NCBI RefSeq assembly: GCF_026745355.1
Contig: NC_079206.1
Span: 17,996,916 to 18,060,915, forward strand
From: Beta vulgaris subsp. vulgaris
Taxonomy: Eukaryota; Streptophyta; Magnoliopsida; Caryophyllales; Amaranthaceae
DNA: 64,000 nt
Reading direction: 5' to 3'
Part shown: one piece after another, positions 44,304 to 54,531 of the stretch
Numbering within the stretch: position 1 is the first letter of the stretch
How the letters are laid out: every line of letters begins with the position of its first letter
The notes under the pieces: model-generated
What the model was told of the DNA's origin: nothing
Databases searched by the model: none
Seen by the model: only the letters and a program-made list of their open reading frames with translations
Made by a program: the position numbers and the translations under genes

Positions 44304-45347
44304 TTTATTCACCAAATACTCTTAATAAATTTTTAATTCACTAGATACTCCAAATTTTTTTCAAATTTATCATATATCCCTAACTTTTAAAAAAAGATAC
44401 AAACTACCCTTAATGACTAACGACGGTTCACTCTATTAGTCATCAACGTTAATTAAGCCTAAAAACTCTAATTAACCGTAAAAAATCCTAATTAACCCAA
44501 AAAATCCTAACTCAACCCAATTAACCCTAAGTCAACCAAACACTCTCTCTCCCTAACCCACCCCCAACCCCATCAACCCCCCTAGCCCCCTAGCCCACCC
44601 CCACTAGCCCACCCCCACTAGCCCACCCCCACCAGCCAAGCCACTACCCTCCCCCCCGATCTCCCTCGCCTTTCCCTCCCCACCAACTCCACGGCCCCAA
44701 CTCTCTCTACACCACCCCATGCCGTAGCCCTCCCCCATCCACCCCCTTCAAATCATGCAGAAACATCTCCGACCTCGTTTATGCCCCTACCTCTAACATC
44801 GATTCTCTCTCCTCCTCTAAACTCTTCCGTCATGATTTCACCCGATGAGTTCTTCTCTTCTTGCGCGGTGGGTTAATTCTGCGGAATTTGAAGGGGGTGG
44901 TTGGGGAGGGTTGGGTGGTCGAGAGAGAGTGTTAGGGTTGCGAGTGTGGGGGTGGGAGGAGGAGGAGGTGCAGCGGTGGGGGAGATCGAGGAAGAGGGTG
45001 AGCTGCGGGGGAAGGGGAGTGGGGCTGGGGGCTGGGGGTTTACTTAAGATTAATTGGATTGATTTAGGGTTAATTGGGTTGACTTAGTTAATTGGGTTGA
45101 CTTAGTTAATTGGGTTGACTTAGGATTTTTAAGGTAACTAGGATTTTTAGTGTTAATTACGGTTTTTTAAGGTTAATTAGGATTTCTTAGGGTTAATCAC
45201 TAACGGGGTTAACCGTTGTTAGTCATTAAGGGCATTTTGTGTTATTTTTTTTTAAAAGTAAGGGGCATATGGTGAATTTGGAAAAAAGTTGGGGTATCTG
45301 GTGAATAGAAAATTTGTCAGGGGTGTTTGGTGAAAAAAAAATCGAAA
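44304..45347. mobile_element. Mutator-like non-autonomous element 3, about 1044 bp
   Basis: Inverted ends (ATTCACCAAATACTC / TTTCACCAAACACCC, continuing to AACTACCCTTAATGACTAACG) are flanked by ATTCTATGG (44295-44303) and ATTCTATAG (45348-45356), 8 of 9 identical. The interior is strongly C-rich at left (44520-44720, CCCCCACTAGCCCA repeats) and G-rich at right. Confidence 0.8.
44530..44720. repeat. C-rich minisatellite in Mutator-like element 3
   Basis: Tandem CCCACCCCCACTAG units (three clear copies at 44593-44635) and related C-rich sequence. Confidence 0.75.
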
Positions 45348-45356
45348 ATTCTATAG

Positions 45357-45789
45357 TACGATTGTTAGATTAGCATTAATATATAGGTAAGAATGTTGGA
45401 TATTTGGGAAAGATCATATTAGAGATATGGGGTAACATATATGCACAAATTGACTGATGTATGTGAACACTCTGAGATAAAATTCGAAATAAAGATATAT
45501 GGAAGAATGTTGGGAAATGCATGTATTGAAGATAATATAAGAGAAATATTTGACGGTTGTTTGGAGATATAAGAATTTGACAAGATGATGCACCGATAAA
45601 AGTTGTAAGGGAATTCCTTGCACGCCAGAGTGTGTCATATATGCTGGTATATGAAATTCTATTTTTGCTCATTCTCTTATTTGGAACTCTTTTTATTATG
45701 CGAATTTTGCATATTTGGAGCATTCAAAAATAGCTAGGATTTACCATGCTCATTGGACAATTGTATGTAGTGGTGTCAGAATCAGATCT
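45357..45789. other. Spacer, nothing recognised
   Basis: AT-rich. A 115-codon minus-strand open frame here has no family resemblance. TAGTGGTGTCAGAATC (45767-45782) may be an element end, since TTTTGACACCACTACA recurs at 60330-60345. Confidence 0.4.
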
Positions 45790-46042
45790 GATCGTTGGAT
45801 CAACCTGATACTGACTTGACTTGAACCTGGTTCGACCTGTGAGGGTCAGTCCACATATCTGATCGAAACCTGACTTGGTATTACCCACACACCAAGATCA
45901 TATTCTGACCTGACAATACAAACCTGCACTCCCACCAGATATTAACCAACACCCAACTAGACCAGTAAATATCTGATTCAACCCGATTTGTTTATAATAC
46001 CTAAATTCAACTAGAATTTAATTGAACCAAATAAAATAAAAT

Positions 46043-46044
<2 letters not shown>

Positions 46045-46117
<73 letters not shown>
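46045..46117. repeat. (AT)n microsatellite
   Basis: About 70 bp of almost pure AT dinucleotide, interrupted twice. Absent from the other arm of the inverted repeat, so it expanded after the duplication. Confidence 0.92.
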
Positions 46118-46121
<4 letters not shown>

Positions 46122-46242
46122 AATTTGATCCAATTTTAACAACCTATTTGGACAAATAAACCCAACAAAATTGCTAAAATTCAATTATTTTTCTGTATCC
46201 AGGCTTGAAAATATATTTAATGGAGATTGAATATACTAGGTT

Positions 46243-46400
46243 CCATAGTGCAACGCACAGGCTACGCTCGAAGTTCCCAGCAGTAAGCTATTGTGGACTA
46301 GTGGAACTTTCCCCTTAAAAAGTAAATTTAATATCATTGTGGGACATTAGCTCATGTTTCAGATACTACACTTGATCTTAGCCAAAGATTGAGAAGGGTA
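46243..46400 (-). pseudogene. U2 snRNA pseudogene, copy 2
   Basis: On the minus strand it starts TACCCTTCTCAATCTTTGGC, followed by TAAGATCAAGTGTAGTATCTG and then the same 21-nt gap as copy 1. It keeps ACTTTTTAAGGGGAAAG in the Sm-site region. The shared deletion shows that the two copies come from one already defective ancestor. Confidence 0.85.
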
Positions 46401-46427
46401 GCTTATTCTATATTCAGCACTAGCCTC

Positions 46428-46475
46428 TTATAGTTTCTTCACAACACATTCTTGCTTATATCATCGATGTGGGAC
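46428..46475 (-). promoter_or_regulatory. snRNA-type promoter of U2 copy 2
   Basis: The minus strand has GTCCCACATCG (46465-46475) and CTATAA (46428-46433) with the same spacing as copy 1. Both elements have stayed intact although the transcript is defective. Confidence 0.8.
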
Positions 46476-46734
46476 TATTTTTGTTGTTCCTTTGTGCATT
46501 TCTGTTGTGCTCAAGTATGAGTTTTTTTTTTGACAGCATGGAAAATGTACAATAAAGACAAACCAAACAGAATAAAAAATAACTTAATGGTAAGTAAAGG
46601 AGAAACTGGAATTTCAACAGGCCTTCGCGAGATTGTGAGCTTCTATAACCTCCTGACGACTAACCTTTAATATCTCGCATCATTGGAACGTGGTTGCCAG
46701 ACGTTGGATATCCTGAATTGTATGTTGGAAGTTG

Positions 46735-48152
46735 ATGTCGTTGAGCGTGGGAGACCCAACCAGACGAACTAACATCTTACAGTCATTGTAGACCAAAAAA
46801 CTTATGGCGAAAAAATGCTTGGACCCAACAAAGTGCAAGTAGACTAAGCCGCGGCTTCAACTTGAAGAGTTGAGGAAGCCTGCAAGATATGAGCCTGAGA
46901 AGAGGGAGGCTGCGAATTAGAAGGTTAAGCAATCCAAGCTACTATTGTCTTGTGATTTCTTTTATCTCAAGCACCATCAATTCTAAGAATAACATATGGA
47001 TTATTATGGGGAGAAGTGCCAAACTTAGCAGAAATAAAGCCCAGCGGCGGGCCCTTGTTGATGAAGTGAGTTGGAGAAATATGATCATCCTTCACAAAAA
47101 CCTAATGGTGCACCTGATCCTCAATGTGATGCTTAATAGATTCAATCCAGGCAAGAGAGTGTCTGAAAACTTGTTAGTTCCTAGTCATCCAAATAGCCCA
47201 GAGTACACCAATAAATTTTGGTAAAGCTGACCCATTATGACCCTTCTTCTGATTATAACCAAAAAATTGACGCACTGACCATGTCACAAATAAATGCGGT
47301 TGCAAAGTAGGATGATCTAAATCCCTTATTTCCCAAGCTTCCAAAGCAAAGGGGAAGTCTCTGAAAAGATGTTGACAATCTTCAACAACTTCCTCTAAAC
47401 AAATAGGACAATTATCTGAGCTTCCAATACCTTTGCGAAAGAGATTAACAATAGTGGCAAGACTATTATGCCATAGTTTCTAGAGAAATAGTTTCCATTT
47501 TGGGCATGATATTCAAATCCCATAAGAAGAGTAGAAACTGAGCCATCGATGGACTTGTCATGATACAAATTTCATTTTGGTTGTTTTTGATAAATCACAT
47601 GATAACTTGTTTTTGTAAAGAAATTGTCGATTTGGTGAACGATCAATAGAGAGCATCACCAGTAGTCAGTGATATTGGTAATTCAAAGCCGGTGATCATA
47701 CCTGCACTAAGCGAGATAATAACTTGTGAATTTTCCAGATATCCCATCCTTGATCATGAGGAAGAATGAGATCCGCGACGTTCAAATTAGCAACTTCGCT
47801 TAGAGAAATTTCATCTTTCGTAATCGGAGTTTGACCAAGGACTCATTTATCTTGCACAACCATAATCTTTTGCCTATTACCTACTTTTAACACACAACGC
47901 GGGCAAAGAGTTTTAGCTACCTAAACTATGCTTCTTGCACCCCAAGACATACTTCGAGCCCGAGGGGTGTTGTGTTGTCGTGAGAAGCTGATCTTATCAT
48001 AGATCTTAGAAATCAGGAGTTGGGGGTTATGTAGGATATATGCCAAGCATTTTTTTATCAGAAGTGATTCATTCATGACCCCAATGTTGTGAATTCCCAG
48101 GCCTTCTGCACCTTTAGGGCAATGAATTATGCTTTGTCTTCGCCAGTTAATA
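46735..48152 (-). pseudogene. LINE 3' portion: RT end, zinc-binding zf-RVT and RNase H remnants
   Basis: Reading leftwards: 'NWRRQSIIHCPKGAEGLGIH' (about 48080-48150), a decayed connecting region, 'CPICLEEVVEDCQHLFRDFP' (about 47350-47410; the zf-RVT Cys/His motif found after RT in plant LINEs), and 'VLWAIWMTRN'. RNase H-like sequence decays to 46735. Many stops and frame changes are present. It continues to the right at 48591 and 57163, so two later insertions split one LINE. Confidence 0.82.
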
Positions 48153-48590
48153 TGACATAGGACGGTTGGCAGATAAGTTCGATAAGGAAGCGCGACGAAA
48201 ACTGAACTGATTTGCGCTAATTGGGCCGACGGAGTCCGATTGCTTATTGTGATACCTTTTCGGAAGTGGAACGGCCCAACGAGTTAAACACACCGCTATG
48301 CTGTGACGTATAGGTTTTTTAAGCCATCCGAGTTCGTTTAAGGCCCGAAACAGGCATTTTAATTATTTTCGAATTTTGTTACTTCCTTAATTACGTATTA
48401 GGGTTTTGTTTTACGTATTTAAACATTATTAGGTCAATGTTTGGAGGCAGTTTTTGACTTTTAATAATATCACAGAGTTTATACTCTTTTCTGGTGGATT
48501 CTGGAGTTTTACAGATTTATCGCTTGTAAATTTGTGTGTTCTTGATTCGAGATTAGCGCTTGCTTTTCTCCATTAATTCCGACTGCGTCA
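48153..48590. mobile_element. Probable solo LTR inside the LINE, 438 bp
   Basis: It starts TGACATAGG and ends ACTGCGTCA, giving short inverted ends TGAC/GTCA. It sits between two parts of a continuous LINE translation, with AATA on both sides as a partial TSD (TAATA/GAATA). A 140-bp part (48320-48460) recurs at 63431-63570. Family unknown. Confidence 0.6.
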
Positions 48591-49079
48591 GAATACCTTT
48601 ACCCTGTTGGTCAGTCCAAAAGAATCGAGCCATCATACTATATATCAATCTTATTTGCAATATAGGATAGTATATGGAAAACAACCAGTTGATTCATCAA
48701 GGAAGCAATTAAAATTGAATTGATGATAATAAGCTTTGTTAATTGGTTGAGATTGCGATGTTTCCATTGAGAAATTTGTTTTGACATTTTGTCGAGCAAG
48801 GAAGTGAAGTGTTGTATTTAAGAATCTTGGAAATCCACTGAAATGCCTGGATACACCCCCATTGCAGGCTTAGAGTCCATTTGAGGCGATCATTATTATA
48901 CTGTTGTTGATTTTCCTAAGAGATATTTGGACTAAATTTTATAAAGGACTAATGGAGATTCAGAAGTTCCCCGAAAATAGAACAAAATCTTTCTATCAAA
49001 TCTTTCAGTGCTTAGTATGCTATATCGGAGGCTCTGAAAAAGAATAAATAGTATCTGCAGGTGGGAAATAGAAGGTCCT
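48591..49079 (-). pseudogene. LINE middle portion
   Basis: The minus-strand translation includes 'WKHRNLNQLTKLIIINSILIAS' split by frame changes, 'VVFHILSYIANKID' and 'DGSILL', which resembles the C-terminal RT thumb and connection region of plant LINEs. The last five bases, GTCCT, are the Copia-2 TSD. Confidence 0.72.
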
Positions 49080-49705
49080 TGTAGGAATTTATAAGTACTA
49101 TAAAGCGGAATTTGATGAATCAAATTCATAAGCACTTAAATCAGGATCACATGCATATATAATCAAGGATCACATACAAGTTTAGAAATAACCTTTGTAG
49201 CGTGATTTCCACAAAGCTTGAATGACTCGGATTGAGAATCTCAGATGTGATTCCTCTACTTAGTCCACCAACCCAGATCAACACTCCACCAATGCTAGTT
49301 GGAAAGGAAGAAAACTTCTTTCTTGTTTTTGGAGTTTAAACGTGACTTTGATGAAGAGAGAGAATAGGAGAGAGAAAATAATAAGAGAATAAACTGACTG
49401 TTTTCTTTTCTGCCTAACCCAAATTATAAAAGTATTTAGGTCAGATTTCTTCCCCTTTTCCTATCTCTTGGCCGGCCACCCTAGGGCCCTCTTGGGCTCT
49501 AGGTTTCTTTTGTTGATCCAAGTTTAATGTGTGACCTTGTAGGATCCGTTACATTGGGCTTCGGGTTATTTATTTACTAATCCGAAGTTCTATAGCTTTC
49601 TCTAGCAAGACGTATAGACGACCCAATATAATGAACATATTATCTCTATAATACGATCCATTATATATTAGTAATTGCATTTAAGTCGAGGACATAAATC
49701 CTTCA
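49080..49705 (-). repeat. Copia-2 3' LTR (626 bp)
   Basis: TGTAGGAATTTATAAG to ATAAATCCTTCA on the plus strand. Differences from the other LTR are mainly around 49307 (AAAACTTC versus AAATTTTC), two single-base indels and two substitutions near 49635. Confidence 0.95.
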
Positions 49706-49721
49706 ATCTCCCACTTGTCCG
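49706..49721 (-). other. Copia-2 polypurine tract
   Basis: On the minus strand GGACAAGTGGGAGAT lies directly before the 3' LTR start TGAAGG, identical to Copia-1. Confidence 0.85.
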
Positions 49722-50493
49722 AGACGAGTGTGCAATGTTTTTATTCCTCAAGTCTCTTAATGTCTTAATTTGATAGTATGATCATATTTCTATATCATCC
49801 ATACTAGCTTTCAAATTATTCCTTGAAATCCGAGTTCAAATTGTCAAACAAATGATCATCGAATGATCCATTTGAGCACGGCCATGCATTTTCAATTTTT
49901 CACTCTTCAAGGGGCCAAGAACCTATCCTATCTCATATAGGAGGACTTTTCCAATCTTGTAGTAACCAATACTCCCACTCAACTTTTAGCACAACCTGAA
50001 TGCTGCCTTTATAGTCCCCTTTTACGGCATGACGTTTGACAGTATCAAATATACTAATCATTGGGCTGAGTAATGTTCTACTCATGTCTCAGGAATCTAC
50101 TAATATAATTTCGAAGTTATAAAACTTCTAAGTAGGTCAAGTTCGACTATGTATCAACTATACATGTCCATATGATTGATTAAACATCTTTATGTTTCCA
50201 TAGCCCATGAAACGGCGCTATCAATCAATCTTATATGCTAATCCCTTTAATAAGTCATTTATGTCCAGTTTAATGACTTAGATTAGGAACTTTAATATTC
50301 TATGAATTCTGTTCACTTATGGTGTTTCATTCATCAAATCACATATTTGACAAAACCATAGAATTCAAGATATATTTTGGACATTTTATTTAATACCAAA
50401 CCAAAATTAAATAAGACAAAATTTATTATCATAAACATAAATAGCAAAACCATGTCTTTACATTGTAATAAGTTTCTCTAAACCTAGTACAAT
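49722..50493 (-). other. Copia-2 3' untranslated region
   Basis: Non-coding sequence between RNase H and the polypurine tract, colinear with 3706-4450 of Copia-1. No open frame of note. Confidence 0.75.
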
Positions 50494-52220
50494 CTAAAGC
50501 CACTCTAACATTTGCTTCAAGCCTATAGCCCTAGCGTGACACTCATGCTTGGGTTGAGGTAGCGGTTTAGTTAGCGGATCAGCCACGTTCTCATCCGTAT
50601 GAACTTTGCAGATTCTGACATCCTTCCTGTCAACTATCTCTCGAATGAGGTGATACTTCCTCATCACATGCTTGGACTTGTTATGTGACCTTGGCTCTTT
50701 TGCTTGCGCAATAGCACCATTGTTGTCACAAAACAACTCAATTCCTTCCAGAACACTAGGTACGATATCCAGCTCTGTCAAGAATTTCTTTATCCAAACT
50801 GCTTCCTTAGCTGCTTCAACTGCTGCTAAATATTCTGATTCTGTCGTAGAGTCTGCTACAGTGCTTTGCTTTGAGCTCTTCCAGCTCACTGCTCCTCCAT
50901 TCAGACGAAAGACATACCCTGACTGAGAGCGGTAGTCATCTCTGTCGGTTTGGAAGCTTGCATCCGTGTAACCTTCAACAACCAACTCACTTTGTCCCCC
51001 ATATACTAAGAACATGCTTTAGTCCTCCTTAAGTACTTAAGGATGCTCTTAGCTGCAGTCCAGTGTGCTTCTCCTGGATTTGCTTGGAACCTGCTACACA
51101 TGCTCAAGGCATATGCAACATCAGGTCGAGTACTTATCATGGCATACATAATAGACCCTATAGCCGAAGCATAAGGAATGCTACTCATTCGCTTTAACTC
51201 ATCAGGCTCAGTCGGGCACTGACTCTTGCTAAGCGATATGCCATGTGACATGGGAACGAAACCTCTCTTCGAGTTTTCCATGTTGAACCTTGTAAGAACC
51301 TTATCAATATAAGTTTCTTGACTCAGCCCAATCATCCTTCGAGACCTATCTCTATGGATTTTAATTCCCAGTATGTACTCAGCTTCTCCAAGGTCCTTCA
51401 TAGAGAAACAACTTTTAACCATTCCTTGACTGACTCAAGCATTGGTATGTCGTTTCCCATGATTAGTATGTCATCTACATACAGAACCAAGAAGACTAAG
51501 CTGCTCCCACTAAACTTCTTGTAAACACAAGACTCTTCTTCGCTTTTGATGAAACCAAATTGTTTGATTGCCTCATCAAACCGAAGATTCCAGCTCCGAG
51601 ATGCCTGCTTCAATCCATAAATGGATCTCTGAAGCTTGCAAACCCTTTTAGGATTTTCTGGATCTTCAAAACCTTCAGGTTGTGTCATGTACACATCCTC
51701 ATTCAAGAACCCATTCAAGAATGCGGTTTTGACATCCATCTGCCAAATTTCGTAATCGAAAAATGCAGCAATCGCTAAAAGTATCCGAATTGATTTAAGC
51801 ATTGCTACTGGAGAAAAGGTCTCATCATAGTCTATACCATGAACTTGTCTGAATCCTTTTGCAACCAGTCTTGCTTTGTAGACATAGACATTTCCATCTT
51901 TGTCTGTTTTCAATTTGAACACCCACTTGCATCCAATAGGGTTAACCCCAGCAGGCAAGTCAACTAGTGTCCAAACTTTATTCTCAGACATGGAGTCTAA
52001 CTCGGATTTCATGGCCTCAAGCCATTTCTCAGAGTCTGGGCTCGTCAAAGCTTGTTTGTAGGTAGTAGGTTCTGAATTTTCCAAAATCATAATTTCAGAA
52101 TTTCCAGTTAATAGGAAATCAATCAACTTTTTGTTTGGAATCCTTGGTCTACTAGACCTAGCGGGGTCTGAGCATCAAGAGAAACGTTCTCTTCAACAGT
52201 TTGAAGATTTTCGCTTGATT
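50494..52220 (-). pseudogene. Copia-2 pol: reverse transcriptase and RNase H, with single-base frameshifts
   Basis: RT has 'GCKWVFKLKTDKDGNVYVYK', 'HGIDYDETFSPVAMLKSIR', '[19 protein letters not shown]', 'SIYGLKQASRSWN' and the catalytic 'LYVDDILIMGND'. RNase H has '[19 protein letters not shown]', '[15 protein letters not shown]' and '[16 protein letters not shown]'. The frame is lost near 51410 (one A fewer than in Copia-1, which reads on as 'KSYFSMKDLG') and near 51012 (one G fewer than Copia-1). All catalytic motifs remain. Confidence 0.92.
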
Positions 52221-53680
52221 CAACTTCGAATGGGACGGTAGGAGGTTCATGCGTTGAATAGTTATCTCCTCAACATGACTTTCGTCTTGTTGGGCCGTCT
52301 CTGACATGGTGTGAGCCACGTCCAGTTGTTGCTCATCTCGAATTTCTTCGAGGTTATTTTACTCCCACTTGTCTTTCTAGAAACAAATTCCTTTTCAAGA
52401 AAGACACCATCACGAGCAACAAACACTTTGTTCTCTTGACGGTTATAGAAGTAATAACCCCTTGTCTCTTTTGGATATCCCACAAAGAGACATTTATCTG
52501 ACTTGGGTGCGAGTTTGTCTGATAGTAACCGCTTTACATAGACCTCGCATCCCCAGATTTTTAGAAAAGACAAGTTTGGAGGTTTTCCATTCCATAACTC
52601 ATATGGAGTCTTTTCTACAGCCTTTGACGGGCTCCTATTTAGTGTGTGTGCAGCAGTTTCGAGAGCGTATCCCCAAAAAGAAATCGGTAGATCAGCAAGA
52701 CTCATCATAGATCGAACCATATCTAGTAATGTTCGATTCCTCCTTTCAGATACACCATTTAACTGTGGTGTTCCTGGTGGAGTTAATTGTGAAAGAATTC
52801 CACAATCCTTTAGATGATCATCAAACTCTTGGCTCAAATATTCACCACCACGATCGGATCGTAGTGCTTTTATTGTCTTACCAAGTTGATTCTGTACTTC
52901 ATTTTGGAACTCTTTGAATCTATCAAAAGATTCCGACTTATGTTTCATTAAGTAAATATAGCCATATCTACTCAAATCATCAGTGAAGGTGATGAAGTAA
53001 TTAAACCCTCCCCTTGCCTTTGTGCTCATAGGACCACATACATCTGTATGTATGAGTCCTAAAAGATCGCTGGCCCTTTCACCTTTTCCAGTAAATGGTG
53101 ATTTTGTCATCTTACCCATTAAGCATGATTCACATACATCAAATGATTCGAAATCAAATGATGGAATTATACCGTCCTTTTGTAACTTGTGAATGCGCTT
53201 TTGGTTTATATGACCCATTCGGCAATGCCAAATATAGGTTAGGTTAGAATCATTTGATTTCTTTTTCTTGCTATCTATGTTATAGACTTGTAATGATTTA
53301 TCAAGCACATATAAACCATTTATCAAATTAGCTCTGGCATAGAACATATTATTGTAAGAAATGGAACAACATTTGTTCTTTATTTCAAAGCAAAAACCTT
53401 CAGAATCCAAAACTGAAACCGAAATTATGTTCTTAGTTATTGTAGGAACGAAATAACAATTATTTAATTCTAAAATAAGCCCAGATGGCAAGTGTAGACT
53501 ATAGCTCCCGACGGCAAGTGCAGCAACTCGTGCTCCATTTCCAACGCGTAGCTCTACCTCGCCTTTTGCCAACTTCCTACTTCTTTTTAGTCCCTGCACA
53601 TCATTAACACTGTGAGAACCACAACCGGTATCAAATACCCATAAAGAAGTAGAAGTAAATTGATTTCTATAACATATATA
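52221..53680 (-). pseudogene. Copia-2 protease and integrase
   Basis: The protease motif 'WVFDTGCGSH' (DTG, about 53615-53645) is followed by the GAG-pre-integrase and HHCC zinc region ('IWHCRMGHINQKRIHKL', 'CESCLMGKM') and the integrase core. DDE residues are in 'IHTDVCGPM', 'LRSDRGGEYLS' and 'NGVSERRNRTL'. The C-terminal part 'KIWGCEVYVKRLLSDKLAPKSDKCLFVGYP' is intact. The frame is lost near 52350, before RT, and near 53660, before protease. Integrase inserts the cDNA and makes the 5-bp TSD seen here. Confidence 0.92.
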
Positions 53681-54531
53681 CCTGAAGTAGAAGCCCCAGA
53701 CTTCTTTATTTCCTCCAAGTATATCGGGCAGTTCCTCTTCCAGTGTCCAATCTTGTGACAGTGGAAGCACTTGCTTTCCGCAGCAACCTTGGGCTTGGCG
53801 GTTGGCTTAGGTTTTTCAGCGACAGTGGCAACTTGCTTGCCTTTGTCCTTCTTTCCGCCCATTTCTTTTTGAAACCCTTTCCCTTTTGAACCAACAGAAC
53901 CTCTTTCTTTGGTTCAACCTTAGGGATGTTCCTTTCAGCATTGACCAACAATCCATGCAGCTCTTGCAAAGTCTTTTCAGACTCATTCATATTGTAGGTC
54001 ATTCTGAACTGATTAAAACTTTCAGGTAGTGAGTGGAGAATGATGTCAGTAGCCAACTCGAGCCTATAAGGGAACCCAAGTCTTTCCATGTTTTCAAAAA
54101 AGACCCATCATTTCGAACACATGGGGGCCAACAGCTTGACCCGGCTTCAAGTGACATTCAAGGATCTCCCTGTTAGTCTTATACCGCTCAACTCGGGCCT
54201 GAGTTTTAAACATGGCCCGCAGCTCTTGCATGATCGTGTAGGCATCCTTGGTTTCGAACCTCTTTTGGAGGTTCGGCTCCATGGCTGCTACCATCAAACA
54301 AGTGATTGGTATAGACTTATCACTAGCCTGTTTTGCACGACGTTTTTCAGCGTCAGTTGATTCATCAGTTATTACAGGAAGCGGGGTATCTAAGACGTCC
54401 TCTCGACCCTCAAACCTCAGAACGAGTCTTAAGGTCCTTTCCCAATTAAGGAAATTTTCACCATTCAGTCTGTTTTTTTCCAGAAAAGGACGAATGTTGA
54501 AACCGGAGTTGTTGTTGTTGTTATTAGACAT
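53681..54531 (-). pseudogene. Copia-2 gag, two frameshifts
   Basis: The start is the ATG at 54529-54531 ('MSNNNNNNSGFNIRPFLEKN'), preferred over an in-frame upstream ATG at 54616 because the conserved gag region begins here. 'LNGENFLNWERTLRLVLRFE' and 'DAYTIMQELRAMFKTQARVE' are the UBN2-type capsid part, and 'CFHCHKIGHWKRNCP' (about 53727-53769) is the CCHC zinc knuckle. A T6 run near 54095 appears to be one base too long and another 1-bp change lies near 53865. Confidence 0.92.

Larger units (their letters stand above)
45790..46727 (-). repeat. Inverted repeat, right arm (with U2 pseudogene copy 2)
   Basis: Inverse counterpart of 37760-38645. It is longer because of an (AT)n expansion at 46045-46117. 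The Gypsy-derived end TGCCAGACGTTGGATATCCTG (46695-46715) is retained, then homology stops at LINE sequence. Confidence 0.85.

Noticed and set aside
37760..46727. Idea that the two U2 copies are functional snRNA genes
   Set aside because: Both lack about 21 nt of the conserved 5' half and copy 1 lacks the Sm-site region.
46889..47224. 111-codon plus-strand open frame
   Set aside because: It is antisense to LINE RNase H sequence that is recognisable on the minus strand.
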